From: Alopecurus myosuroides
Lineage: Eukaryota > Streptophyta > Magnoliopsida > Poales > Poaceae
Length of the DNA: 64,000 nucleotides
NCBI GenBank assembly: GCA_028641055.1
Contig: CM054062.1
Location: forward strand, 233,132,376-233,196,375
Direction: 5' to 3'
How positions within the stretch are numbered: position 1 is the first letter of the stretch; every line of letters starts with the position of its first letter. The notes beneath the pieces are model-generated. The model was given only the letters and a program-made list of their open reading frames with translations. It was not told the origin of the DNA and made no database searches. Of the stretch, positions 12,104 through 20,411 are shown piece after piece. A program made the position numbers and the translations under genes.

Positions 12104-15100
12104 TTACGAATGAAAACGACGAAGTAGAGCTACATTCCAAGGGCGCTTGGTTTCCTCTCCAGCTTTATCTGCCCTGTTCGCCTGCGATGGGCGCACATCT
12201 ACAAGATAGTACGCATCATTGTGCAGCGCTTTGCTCACAATGAAGGGCCCTTCCCATGGAGGAGACAACTTGTGCATCCCGGCTGTGCGCTGCACAAGCC
12301 TAAGGACCATGTCTCCTTCTCGGAAAACCCTTGGGTTCACCTTTCGGCTATGATAGCGCCGCAGGTTTTGCTGGTAGATAGCCGAACGTGACAGAGTCAG
12401 CTCTCTTGCTTCTTCAAGCAGGCCAACGTCGTCTTCTCGAGCTTCTCTCGCCTCCACCTCAGTGTAGAGGGCTACTCGGGGGGAGTCATGCTCTAGGTCT
12501 ATTGGCAACACGGCCTCAGCCCCGTATACCAAGAAGAATGGCGTGTAGCCGGTTGACCGGTTAGGGGTAGTCCTTAGACTCCACAACACCGCTGGCAACT
12601 CTTCTAGCCAACACCCAGGTGTTTTCAGCAATGGCTCAATCAGCCTTGGCTTGATACCTGCCAGTACCATCCCATTTGCTCTCTCAACTTGCCCATTGGA
12701 GGCAGGGTGCGCGACTGACGCAACGTCTAGTCGGATATGCTTATCTCTGCAGAATCGCACCATTGCCCCCTCTGCAAAGTTGGTGCCGTTGTCGGTGATG
12801 ATACTGTGCGGGTAGCCATATCTCATGATCACATCCTTCACAAACTTCACAGCTGTGACTCCATCGCACTTCCGAATAGGCTTCACCTCGATCCACTTGG
12901 TGAACTTGTCCACCATGACCAAGATATGTGTCATATTGCCTTTAGCCGGCTTGAAAGGACCAACCATATCCAAGCACCAAACAGCAAAGGGCCATGTGAT
13001 AGGAATTGTTTTCAACTCGGAAGCTGGCATGTGAATCTTACTTGCGAACATCTGGCAGCCGGTGCACTTCCTCACAATATCTTCAGCTTGCTGCAGTGCA
13101 GTGAGCCAATAGAAGCCATGCCGAGAAGCTTTCTTGACTAAAGCCCGAGAAGAGGCGTGATGCCCACATTCCCCTTGATGTATCTCCACCAGGATTTCTT
13201 CTCCTTCTTCTGGGCTCACACAGCGTTGCAGCACGCCGGTGGCACTTCTCTTATGCAGCACATCTCGGACTATGGTGTAGCCCTTGGACCTTCTCTGAAT
13301 CTGCCTCGCAGTCACCTCATCTTCAGGTAAAGTACCGTCCCTTAGAAAGGATAATATGGGCATTGCCCAACTCGGTGTCTCCCGCACGGGAAACACTGGT
13401 TCGTCCATTTCCATTGGGGCAGGCTCTTGCGGTTGCACAGGAGGAGTAGGAGCGCTTCTTTGTAGCCCTGACCGATTGGCGAGAACTTCTTCGATGAATG
13501 CGACAGCTTCTGGGTTGAGGGCGGCAGTCCCCGAGTAAGGAGTGGCAGTCCCCGAGTAGGGAGTGGCAGTCCCCGAGTAGGGAATGGCAGTCCCCGAGTA
13601 GGGAATGGCAGTCCCCGAGTAGGGAATGGCAGTCCCCGAGTAGGGAACGGCAGTCCCCGAGTAAGGAATGGCAGTCCCCGAGTAGGGAATGGCAGTCCCC
13701 GAGTAGAGGACGGCAGTCCCCGGGTTCCCTGCAGCACTCTCCCAGTCAATCTCCATTGGGTCAGATTCTTCACTTGGCAGAGAAGGAACAAAGATGGATT
13801 CCGAGTTGGGGGAAGGCTTGATGGATGGCTTCCTCAAATGCTCCAAGGCAATCCCTTCCGGGATGGACTGCCGAGAAGATCCCAACTTGGATAGCTCGTC
13901 TGCTGCTTCGTTCTCTGCTCGGTGAATGTGCTGGAACTCACAGCCTTCGAAAAACCCAGTCATTGACTGCACCAGGAAGCGATACGATGCCATGTTGGCA
14001 TCCAAAGCATCCCAGGTACCTGAGACTTGCTGCACCACCAGATCCGAATCGCCATAGCATATAATGCGCTGCACACCAACCTCCTTTGCTACTCGCAAAC
14101 CATGCACCACTGCCTCGTACTCGGCTACATTGTTGGATGCCTTGAAATGAATCTGCAGTACGTACTTGAGTTGATCCCGCTTGGGTGATGTAAGCACAAC
14201 GCCAGCACCAAGGCCTTCTTTCACCTTTGAGCCATCAAAGTGCATTTTCCAATAGTTGGAAACTGGAGCAGGAGGTTCATACTGCATCTCGGCCCAGTCC
14301 ACAAGAAATTCCGCCAGGACCTGAGACTTGATTGCTTCTCTTCTCGTATACGCGGGAGCGTACGCGGCTAGCTCGATTGCCCACTTGGCTACTCTGCCAC
14401 TCGCCTCCTTGTTTCCCATGATATCCGAGATGGGAGCAGAGCTCACAACAGTGATGGGGTGCTCCTGGAAGTAATGTTTCAGCTTCCTGGCGCCCAGGTA
14501 CACGCCATATGTCATCTTCTGGTAGTGAGGATAGTTTTGCTTGGAACTGGACAGCACTTCACTGAGGTAATAGACTGGGCGCTGCACACTCTTGCCTTCT
14601 TCTTCTCGCTCCACCACTATCACCACGCTGACTACTCGGTTAGTCGCGGCAATGTACAGCAGCATAGGCTCCTTGGGTAGCGGACTAGCCAAGACGGGAG
14701 CGCTAGCCAGCATCGCTTTCAGCTCATTGAATGCCACGTCCGCTTGCGGAGTCCAGACAAACTTGTCGCTTTTCTTCATCAGCTGGTACAGAGGCAGAGC
14801 CTTCTCGCCCATTCGGCCCAGAAAACGGCTCAGAGATGCCAGACAACCCGTGAACTTCTGCACATCCTTCAATGATCTCGGCAAAGACATGCTCTCAATA
14901 GCTTTTATCTTAGACGGATTGGCTTCAATGCCCCGACTAGAAACCAGAAAACCGAGTAGCTTTCCAGCTGGTACACCAAAGGTGCACTTACTCGGATTCA
15001 GTTTCATTTTGTACCTGCGTAGGTTAGCAAAGGTTTCCTCCAGGTCGGCAAGCAGAGTATGTGTTTTATTCGTTTTGATGACAATGTCATCTACGTACAC

Positions 15101-15697
15101 CTGCACATTCTTGCCGAGCTGGTCGTGCAAGCATTTCTGCATGCATCTCTGATAGGTTGCACCCGCATTCCTCAGGCCAAAACACATGACACGATAGCAA
15201 TAAGCCCCGTACGGGGTAATGAAAGCAGTCTTTATTTGATCAGCAGGGTTGAGTGCAATCTGGTGGAAACCAGAGTAGGCATCTATGAAAGACAACAGTT
15301 CACAGCCGGCAGTGGAATCGATCACCTGATCGATGCGAGGTAGCGGGAAAGGATCCTTGGGGCATGCCTTGTTCAAGTCGGTGTAGTCGACACACATGCG
15401 CCATGCAGTGGCAGCCTTGGGATCTTCCTTTTTCTTCTCGACCATGACCGGGTTGGCTAACCAGTCCGGATGCAGCACTTCCATGATGAAGTTACTGATC
15501 AGTAGCTTGGTGATTTGATCACCGATGGCCTTCCTTCTCTCATCCCCGAAACGGCGCAAAGCCTGCTTCACGGGCTTGGCGTCAGGACGCACATGCAAAG
15601 AGTGCTCAACCAACTCCCTCGGGACTCCTGGTAGATCTTCATTGGTCCAGGCGAAAACATCCCGATTCTCACGGAGGAAGTGGATGAGCGCGCTTTC
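12104..15697 (-). CDS. pol: Element A pol: reverse transcriptase, RNase H, second RNase H, integrase
   Basis: The frame is open from just after the UAG at 15698-15700 to 12104; the first ATG is at 15613 (1169 codons counted from there). By that numbering RT spans about 30-290 with YVDD at 173-176. A Ty3-type RNase H region (about 310-420) lacks the usual catalytic Asp (YIAATN). A second RNase H at about 455-580 has FDGS (D460), AEYEA, YGDSD (D522) and NEAADELS (D572). This dual RNase H marks the Tat lineage. Integrase has an HHCC zinc finger (H812, H818, C850, C853) and the DDE triad D882, D941, E977. A repeated linker lies at 631-698. It copies and integrates element cDNA. All catalytic motifs except the first RNase H look intact. 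Confidence 0.92.
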   Translation of the reverse strand, partial: ESALIHFLRENRDVFAWTNEDLPGVPRELVEHSLHVRPDAKPVKQALRRFGDERRKAIGDQITKLLISNFIMEVLHPDWLANPVMVEKKKEDPKAATAWRMCVDYTDLNKACPKDPFPLPRIDQVIDSTAGCELLSFIDAYSGFHQIALNPADQIKTAFITPYGAYCYRVMCFGLRNAGATYQRCMQKCLHDQLGKNVQVYVDDIVIKTNKTHTLLADLEETFANLRRYKMKLNPSKCTFGVPAGKLLGFLVSSRGIEANPSKIKAIESMSLPRSLKDVQKFTGCLASLSRFLGRMGEKALPLYQLMKKSDKFVWTPQADVAFNELKAMLASAPVLASPLPKEPMLLYIAATNRVVSVVIVVEREEEGKSVQRPVYYLSEVLSSSKQNYPHYQKMTYGVYLGARKLKHYFQEHPITVVSSAPISDIMGNKEASGRVAKWAIELAAYAPAYTRREAIKSQVLAEFLVDWAEMQYEPPAPVSNYWKMHFDGSKVKEGLGAGVVLTSPKRDQLKYVLQIHFKASNNVAEYEAVVHGLRVAKEVGVQRIICYGDSDLVVQQVSGTWDALDANMASYRFLVQSMTGFFEGCEFQHIHRAENEAADELSKLGSSRQSIPEGIALEHLRKPSIKPSPNSESIFVPSLPSEESDPMEIDWESAAGNPGTAVLYSGTAIPYSGTAIPYSGTAVPYSGTAIPYSGTAIPYSGTAIPYSGTATPYSGTATPYSGTAALNPEAVAFIEEVLANRSGLQRSAPTPPVQPQEPAPMEMDEPVFPVRETPSWAMPILSFLRDGTLPEDEVTARQIQRRSKGYTIVRDVLHKRSATGVLQRCVSPEEGEEILVEIHQGECGHHASSRALVKKASRHGFYWLTALQQAEDIVRKCTGCQMFASKIHMPASELKTIPITWPFAVWCLDMVGPFKPAKGNMTHILVMVDKFTKWIEVKPIRKCDGVTAVKFVKDVIMRYGYPHSIITDNGTNFAEGAMVRFCRDKHIRLDVASVAHPASNGQVERANGMVLAGIKPRLIEPLLKTPGCWLEELPAVLWSLRTTPNRSTGYTPFFLVYGAEAVLPIDLEHDSPRVALYTEVEAREAREDDVGLLEEARELTLSRSAIYQQNLRRYHSRKVNPRVFREGDMVLRLVQRTAGMHKLSPPWEGPFIVSKALHNDAYYLVDVRPSQANRADKAGEETKRPWNVALLRRFHS
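13524..13733 (-). repeat. 21-bp tandem coding repeat, about ten units (GTAIPYS)
   Basis: This in-frame minisatellite lies in the linker between the second RNase H and integrase. Units translate to GTAIPYS with variants GTAVPYS, GTATPYS and GTAVLYS; the last unit is degenerate. On the sense strand each unit carries cggggactgc, the same core as the PPT next to the 3' LTR. Confidence 0.92.
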
Positions 15698-15700
15698 CTA
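15698..15700 (-). other. Single in-frame UAG between protease and RT of element A
   Basis: Gag-protease and pol share one frame and are separated only by this amber codon (sense context gag aaa tag gaa agc). It is either a recent inactivating change or a read-through site controlling the Gag:Pol ratio. Confidence 0.85.
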
Positions 15701-18700
15701 TTTCTCGGCCAACCCGGCACCAATGATGGCCACGCGCTCCGGGAACTCGGGGTCAACCTGGACCGTCTTGGTCTCCTTGGCAGCTTGGAAAGCAGTACCA
15801 TGCTGGGTACTCGGCACACCTTGTGCGCCAGCTTGTGCGGACTGAGCCATGGCCACCACCTCGTACATCTTCTTCTTCTCGGCAGCAATCACCATTGATT
15901 CCGCCAGCTGGGAGCTAGCAGAGGCACACTCCATGGACTTCTTGTAATCTCCCGAGATGGTGATAATGCCATTGGGGCCGGGGATCTTCATCTTCAGATA
16001 AGCCACATGGGTGGAGGCCATGAACTTGCTCAGAGCAGGCCTGCCGAGTAGAGCATGATAGGGGCTCTGATGATCCACCACTTCAAACTGCAGGCGCTCT
16101 GTGCGGCAGTTCTCCCGAGTACCGAATAGTACATCAATCCACACTCGGCCAATCGGGTTGCATGAGATCCCGGGCACAATGCCATGGAAAGTGGTCTTGC
16201 TGGGCAGCATCATGTTCTCGGCTAGGCCAAGCTTCTCGAGTGTGTCCTTGTACACAATGTTGATGCTGCTGCCGTTGTCGATTAGCACCTTGCTGAACCT
16301 CACATTCTTCTCGGGGCCCAGGAAGGTGGGATCCAGCACCAAGGCATAGGTACCCGGATTGGGCATCACCTTGGGGTGATCTGCCCGAGTCCACCTGATC
16401 TCCTGGTCACACCAATACATGTAGTGAGGGACAGCCGGAATCACTGCATTGACCTCCATGGCCCGCCTGTGCTGTGACTGCTTGTCGACTGCCTCAGAAG
16501 TGAAGATCATATAGCTCTCATGGTGCTCTTGGTACTGGTTGGAGCCATTGCCCCCATTGTTGCCATTGTTGCCATTGCTGTTGCCCTGATAGTTGTTGTT
16601 GCCTCTGTTGTTGTTGTTGCGGTTGTAGTTGTTGTTGTTGTTGCGGTATCTCTCGTTGTTGAAGTTCCGGTTGGCTCCTAAAGCCACCTGGTTGACATTC
16701 TCTCTTCTCGGGTACACTGGCGGCCGAGCTGCGGGAGCGCGAGTAGGCTGAACAGTGGCATTGGCGGCTGGCAGAGGAGGTGGAGGAGGCAAGCCATCAC
16801 TCTTGATCACATCCCACCATTCGCATTGCCGAGTAGTATGGTTCGCAGGCCTTGAGGGGTGGTGAGTGTGGAAGCTGCATGGGCCATCCTTCATGTCATC
16901 GAAGACAAACTTCTTCGGCTGCTCGGAGTTCCCGCTACCCGACTGCGCAGTACGGAACGGTTTCTTGTTGCCTTGGCCGTGGTTCTGGTTCTGCCCGTAG
17001 GCTCCAGCAGGTTTCTGCCTTTGGCCACCACCGCCTCCGACATTCACTGCATTCACCTCCTCAGGATCATACCGAGTATCTACTCGGCGCTTGTTGCGGA
17101 ACTCGTTGCGCTTGCTGCTGTTGAAGTTTCTTCTCGGCTCAGAGGAGTCCATCAGTGGCTGAGTAGGATCACCGAGTGCGTACTGATCCGCAATCTTGAT
17201 GGTCTCGGCCAGGGTATTCGGCATCTCCCTCTGCAATCTTTGCCAAAGCATGCTGCCATGTCGGCAACCCTGCGCAAACCAAGTGATGGCCTGTGCCTCA
17301 TTCACACCCTCACAGGTGTTCCTCAAGGTGCTCCACCGAGTAAGGTACTCGCGGTCCGTCTCGTCTTCTCGCTGCCGGCAAGCCGACAACTGCTGTGGCC
17401 TATTCGGCCTCTTGTAGGTGCTGGTGAAGTTGCTGACGAAGGCGTCCGAGAAGTCCAGCCAGCAGTTTATGCTGTGCTTGGGCAAGTTGTTGAGCCAAGT
17501 GCGAGCTGGACCCTCTAGCATCTGCGGCACATAGCGCACCGCCCATCTCCTGTTGCCACCCGCAATGTGGACCGCGGTGACGTAGTCATTGAGCCAATCT
17601 TCAGGCTTGGTGCTACCATTGTAGCTCTTGGTGCCTCTTGCGAGCTGGAAGCCCTTCACGGATGGCTCGTTCATGATGCGCGGGCCAAAGCACTCGGGGC
17701 CAGGAGGACCCGTGCTCTCAAGCCGCGCCGACAAGCTGATGCGGTCCAGCTGGTGCCTTGCATCTCCAGGCGCCAACACGCGCTCACCAACACGATCATG
17801 GATGTCATAACCAGCCATCTCCATAGCCGAGTAGCCATCATCATACCTATCCACCTGCATAGCTGCGGGCTGCTCTACCGGGTTGGCGACTGGTGCCATT
17901 GGGCGCGGCTGCTGCCTCTGCCGAGTAGGCTGAGCTGCGGGTTGCCGAGAAGTACCCGGACGCGCGGCTTCTCGGGCACGGCTTTGAGCTTGATGGGCTT
18001 GAGAGTCTGCTCTTGCAGCGTTGTGTTCCTGCCCGGGCTGCTGCGGCACAGCAACCTGTTTCGCGGCAGCAGCCGGGTCATACACCTGCATTTGCCTGTC
18101 TCTACCCGAACACCCGCTGCGGCTCTTCTCGCGGCTAGGATGCGGAGATGAGGCTTGATCGTTAGATCTTGCCGCATGCGAGTGAACCACCTGCGAAGCT
18201 CCAGCTCCCGGGTTGGCCTTGCGGAACTCCTCGTTCTGCCTGGCGGCCTCCAGCACCAACTCGTTGAGCCTCTCCTGCTGCCTGAGACGCGCCTCTCCAT
18301 CTAGGCGCGGCAACTCAGCAGCCACAGCCTGCGCAGCTCTGAGCGTCTTGGCGGGTGTGCTGTACCTTGGCCTTGTGAAGGTGTTCGCGGTGGCGGACTG
18401 CGCGGGCTCCTCCGCAACTGTCGCCATCTCGGCGCCCAGGTTGCGCCGCGTAGCACCCACTCTGCTGGGCCTCCTGGCGACCGGCGTGAAGCCGTGAGCC
18501 TTGTTGTACTCGAGCTGGTCTAGACTCAGCTCAAGCCTGATCTTCTCCAACTCCGCCTGCTCGGCAAGCAGCTCCTGGCGTTGCCGCTCGAGCTGCTCCC
18601 TCGCGGCTAGGAGCTCGATGTCGGTGGGAGTAGGCATGCCGGTTCGCGCAGCAGACGCGGGGATGACCGTAGACGTGGAAGGCGGCAAGTTGCTCTCCTT

Positions 18701-18982
18701 CTCGTAGGGCCGGTGGTTCCTGCCACCAGCAGGCGGGTCGTCAACCTCCTCGACGACGGCCGCAGCGCCAGTAGCGGCTGCGCCAGTGTTTGCCGCCAAG
18801 CCCGTCACCATCACCTCAGCACAGCATGCAGAGCCACACGCAGGCCTTCCGCGAGCAGCAACCACCGCGGGAGGATCCTCCGCGTCATGCACCAGCTCGG
18901 GGTAGGCGCTGTTGGCGACGGTGGCGACGTAGACGAGATGCGAGCCGAAGGAGATCACCGAGCCGCCCTCGGGCATGGCCAT
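15698..18982 (-). CDS. gag: Element A gag and aspartic protease
   Basis: The start chosen is the Met of MAMPEGG at 18982. The open frame continues upstream to the element B junction near 19114, so the native start could lie further up. An N-terminal leader region is followed by a Glu/Arg/Gln-rich coiled coil. The capsid-type Retrotrans_gag region lies at about residues 430-600 (DNA about 17190-17690). Next come an atypical CX2HX9HX4C knuckle (CSFH...NHTTRQC), an Asn-rich stretch and a pepsin-like protease with active site VLIDNGSS near DNA 16270-16295 (DNG in place of the commoner DTG/DSG). Gag packages RNA and the protease cleaves the polyprotein. There are 1094 codons to the UAG at 15698. 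The reading frame is otherwise unbroken. Confidence 0.88.
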   Translation of the reverse strand: MAMPEGGSVISFGSHLVYVATVANSAYPELVHDAEDPPAVVAARGRPACGSACCAEVMVTGLAANTGAAATGAAAVVEEVDDPPAGGRNHRPYEKESNLPPSTSTVIPASAARTGMPTPTDIELLAAREQLERQRQELLAEQAELEKIRLELSLDQLEYNKAHGFTPVARRPSRVGATRRNLGAEMATVAEEPAQSATANTFTRPRYSTPAKTLRAAQAVAAELPRLDGEARLRQQERLNELVLEAARQNEEFRKANPGAGASQVVHSHAARSNDQASSPHPSREKSRSGCSGRDRQMQVYDPAAAAKQVAVPQQPGQEHNAARADSQAHQAQSRAREAARPGTSRQPAAQPTRQRQQPRPMAPVANPVEQPAAMQVDRYDDGYSAMEMAGYDIHDRVGERVLAPGDARHQLDRISLSARLESTGPPGPECFGPRIMNEPSVKGFQLARGTKSYNGSTKPEDWLNDYVTAVHIAGGNRRWAVRYVPQMLEGPARTWLNNLPKHSINCWLDFSDAFVSNFTSTYKRPNRPQQLSACRQREDETDREYLTRWSTLRNTCEGVNEAQAITWFAQGCRHGSMLWQRLQREMPNTLAETIKIADQYALGDPTQPLMDSSEPRRNFNSSKRNEFRNKRRVDTRYDPEEVNAVNVGGGGGQRQKPAGAYGQNQNHGQGNKKPFRTAQSGSGNSEQPKKFVFDDMKDGPCSFHTHHPSRPANHTTRQCEWWDVIKSDGLPPPPPLPAANATVQPTRAPAARPPVYPRRENVNQVALGANRNFNNERYRNNNNNYNRNNNNRGNNNYQGNSNGNNGNNGGNGSNQYQEHHESYMIFTSEAVDKQSQHRRAMEVNAVIPAVPHYMYWCDQEIRWTRADHPKVMPNPGTYALVLDPTFLGPEKNVRFSKVLIDNGSSINIVYKDTLEKLGLAENMMLPSKTTFHGIVPGISCNPIGRVWIDVLFGTRENCRTERLQFEVVDHQSPYHALLGRPALSKFMASTHVAYLKMKIPGPNGIITISGDYKKSMECASASSQLAESMVIAAEKKKMYEVVAMAQSAQAGAQGVPSTQHGTAFQAAKETKTVQVDPEFPERVAIIGAGLAEK
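16543..16671 (-). repeat. Asn-rich low-complexity coding tract (AAC/AAT runs)
   Basis: The plus strand shows repeated gttgtt. In gag this encodes long runs of Asn with Arg, Tyr, Gly and Gln, a prion-like composition, placed between the zinc-knuckle region and the protease. Confidence 0.85.
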
Positions 18983-19114
18983 GCCGCCGAAACAGCCAGC
19001 GTTGTCGGTGACGAAGTCGAAGGAGCCGAATCTGTGGACAAGGCCACAAACTACGCGCTCCGCCGAAGAAGATCCCGTCCGAACAGAAACTCCAGCCAGC
19101 GCCGCTGGTTGCCC

Positions 19115-19119
19115 CACGG
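19115..19119. repeat. Target-site duplication of element B, left (cacgg)
   Basis: The five bases before the left LTR are repeated at 30809-30813. The insertion lies 12-16 bases from the LTR of element A, next to its PBS. Confidence 0.92.
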
Positions 19120-19307
19120 TGAAAGTGCATTCTTGATATCTCACGGTTTTGTGTGTTTGTTCACAACATAAAGAAGCTACTAACCGTACGTGCTATTTTG
19201 TCAAGAAATAGGTTTTAACTCAGCACGTTTACGGTATCAAAGAAATGGTGAAGATTTCGAAGATCAAAAGGTTCGTTTCGGGCCAACAACAGAGTTTCTA
19301 AGGGGAG

Positions 19308-19609
19308 CCCGGAAAATTCCGGGGATCCGGAATGCTTCCGGAATATTCCGGTTACTATGGCAAATTGTTCTGTTGCAATCCGGAATATTCCGGATGATTC
19401 CGGCCGCCGGAAAATTCCGGATTCATTCCGGTTACTATGGGAAATTGTTCTGGTGCCATCCGGAAAATTCCGGGACCATTCCGGAGCATTCCGGAGCCAT
19501 TCCGGATTCACTCCGGATCCATTCCGGCCACTATAGGGAATTGTTCTGTTGCCATCCGGATTGCTCCGGATTATTCCGGGGGTCCGGAATATTCCGGATT
19601 CATTCCGGG
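19308..19609 (+). repeat. CCGGAA palindromic array in U3 of element B 5' LTR
   Basis: Dense ttccgg / ccggaa words, several as ccggaatattccgg palindromes, fill this 300-bp stretch. Within it a 39-bp unit (attccggttactatgg... ending atccgg) occurs at 19345-19383, 19425-19463 and 19521-19559. The array ends about 43 bases before the TATA box and is a likely enhancer or silencing target. Confidence 0.9.
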
Positions 19610-19651
19610 CTGCGCGAAAACTGTGGAAAAACGGCTACTTTTGTGGGAGGC

Positions 19652-19659
19652 TATAAATA
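19652..19659 (+). promoter_or_regulatory. TATA box of element B 5' LTR
   Basis: TATAAATA in a GC-flanked context, positioned directly after the CCGGAA array. The same box is at 30104-30111 in the 3' LTR. Confidence 0.8.
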
Positions 19660-20358
19660 GAGCCTCACTTCTCTCTCCAAGGGTCAGCTCTTCTCAGCAT
19701 TCAAGTCACCATTAATGGAGCTCACCCACTAGCAAGATCTCCCTCCTCCTCCACCCAAACTCGTTGATTCCTTGAGGATTGAAGGAGGACCACCGGATCT
19801 ACATCTTCACCAACCCGTTCTTCATTTCCCCCTCTCTAGCTCGAGGGATCTTGCCTAGGGTTTCCTCTTGTGGAGAACCTAGGCTTCTTGTTTCTTGTTG
19901 GTGATTCAAGAAGGTTTGGGAGCCCCCAATTAAGTTGTGGGTGTGTGCCCCAAGTGGTTTGTAAAGGATTTGATCCCCGCCTCAAAGGGGTTCTATAGTG
20001 GAAGGTGAACTAGGCCTTTGTGGCGAAGTTCATCGGAGATTAAGGTGAAGCCTTAGTGGCGTTGAGTAGGCCTTTGTGGCGAGCTCACACCTCTCCAACG
20101 AGACGTACTCCCCTAAAAAGGAGGAACTCGGAAATACATCGTGTCTCCGTGTGCTTCCATCGGTTACCTCGTTCCTCCCTCTCTTTACTTACTTGTACTT
20201 GTTGCATTGATTGCTTGTCTTGTCATATAGGTAAATTCATCACTAGTCGCACTTTTAGAGAATTTACCTTTCTTGTCAAGCCTAAATTTGAGAAAAATTA
20301 AAAATTGCCGTAGCACCTATTCACCCCCCCCTCTAGGTGCCCATACTATACTTTCAAT

Positions 20359-20370
20359 TGGTATCAGAGC
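20359..20370 (+). other. Element B primer-binding site (initiator tRNA-Met type)
   Basis: tggtatcagagc, two bases after the 5' LTR; this 12-mer is the standard Met-tRNA PBS of plant retrotransposons. Confidence 0.93.
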
Positions 20371-20411
20371 CTCGGCTCTTCTATCGGGCTTAACCGCCTA
20401 AGAGTTTAAGT

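Larger units (their letters stand above)
19120..20356 (+). repeat. Element B 5' LTR
   Basis: It starts tgaaagtgcattcttg and ends atactttca. U3 holds a dense CCGGAA array. A TATAAATA box lies at 19652-19659 (ggctataaatagagcc), and the transcribed leader begins about 30 bases further on. Confidence 0.96.

Noticed and set aside
13524..13733. Regular short repeats resembling a CRISPR array
   Set aside because: Units are contiguous with no spacers and lie in frame within a retrotransposon polyprotein of a plant genome.
13342..13791. A 149-codon minus frame with repeated TRGLPFP units
   Set aside because: It is the shifted reading of the 21-bp coding minisatellite inside the pol frame, which has clear domains on both sides.
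19190..19660. Frames of 156, 98 and 92 codons in the LTR of element B, repeated at 29642
   Set aside because: They read through the CCGGAA array in several frames; both copies are LTR, with no coding signature.
20359..20370. tggtatcagagc strings as tRNA fragments or genes
   Set aside because: They match only the 3' end of Met-tRNA by complement and sit directly after LTRs, so they are primer-binding sites.
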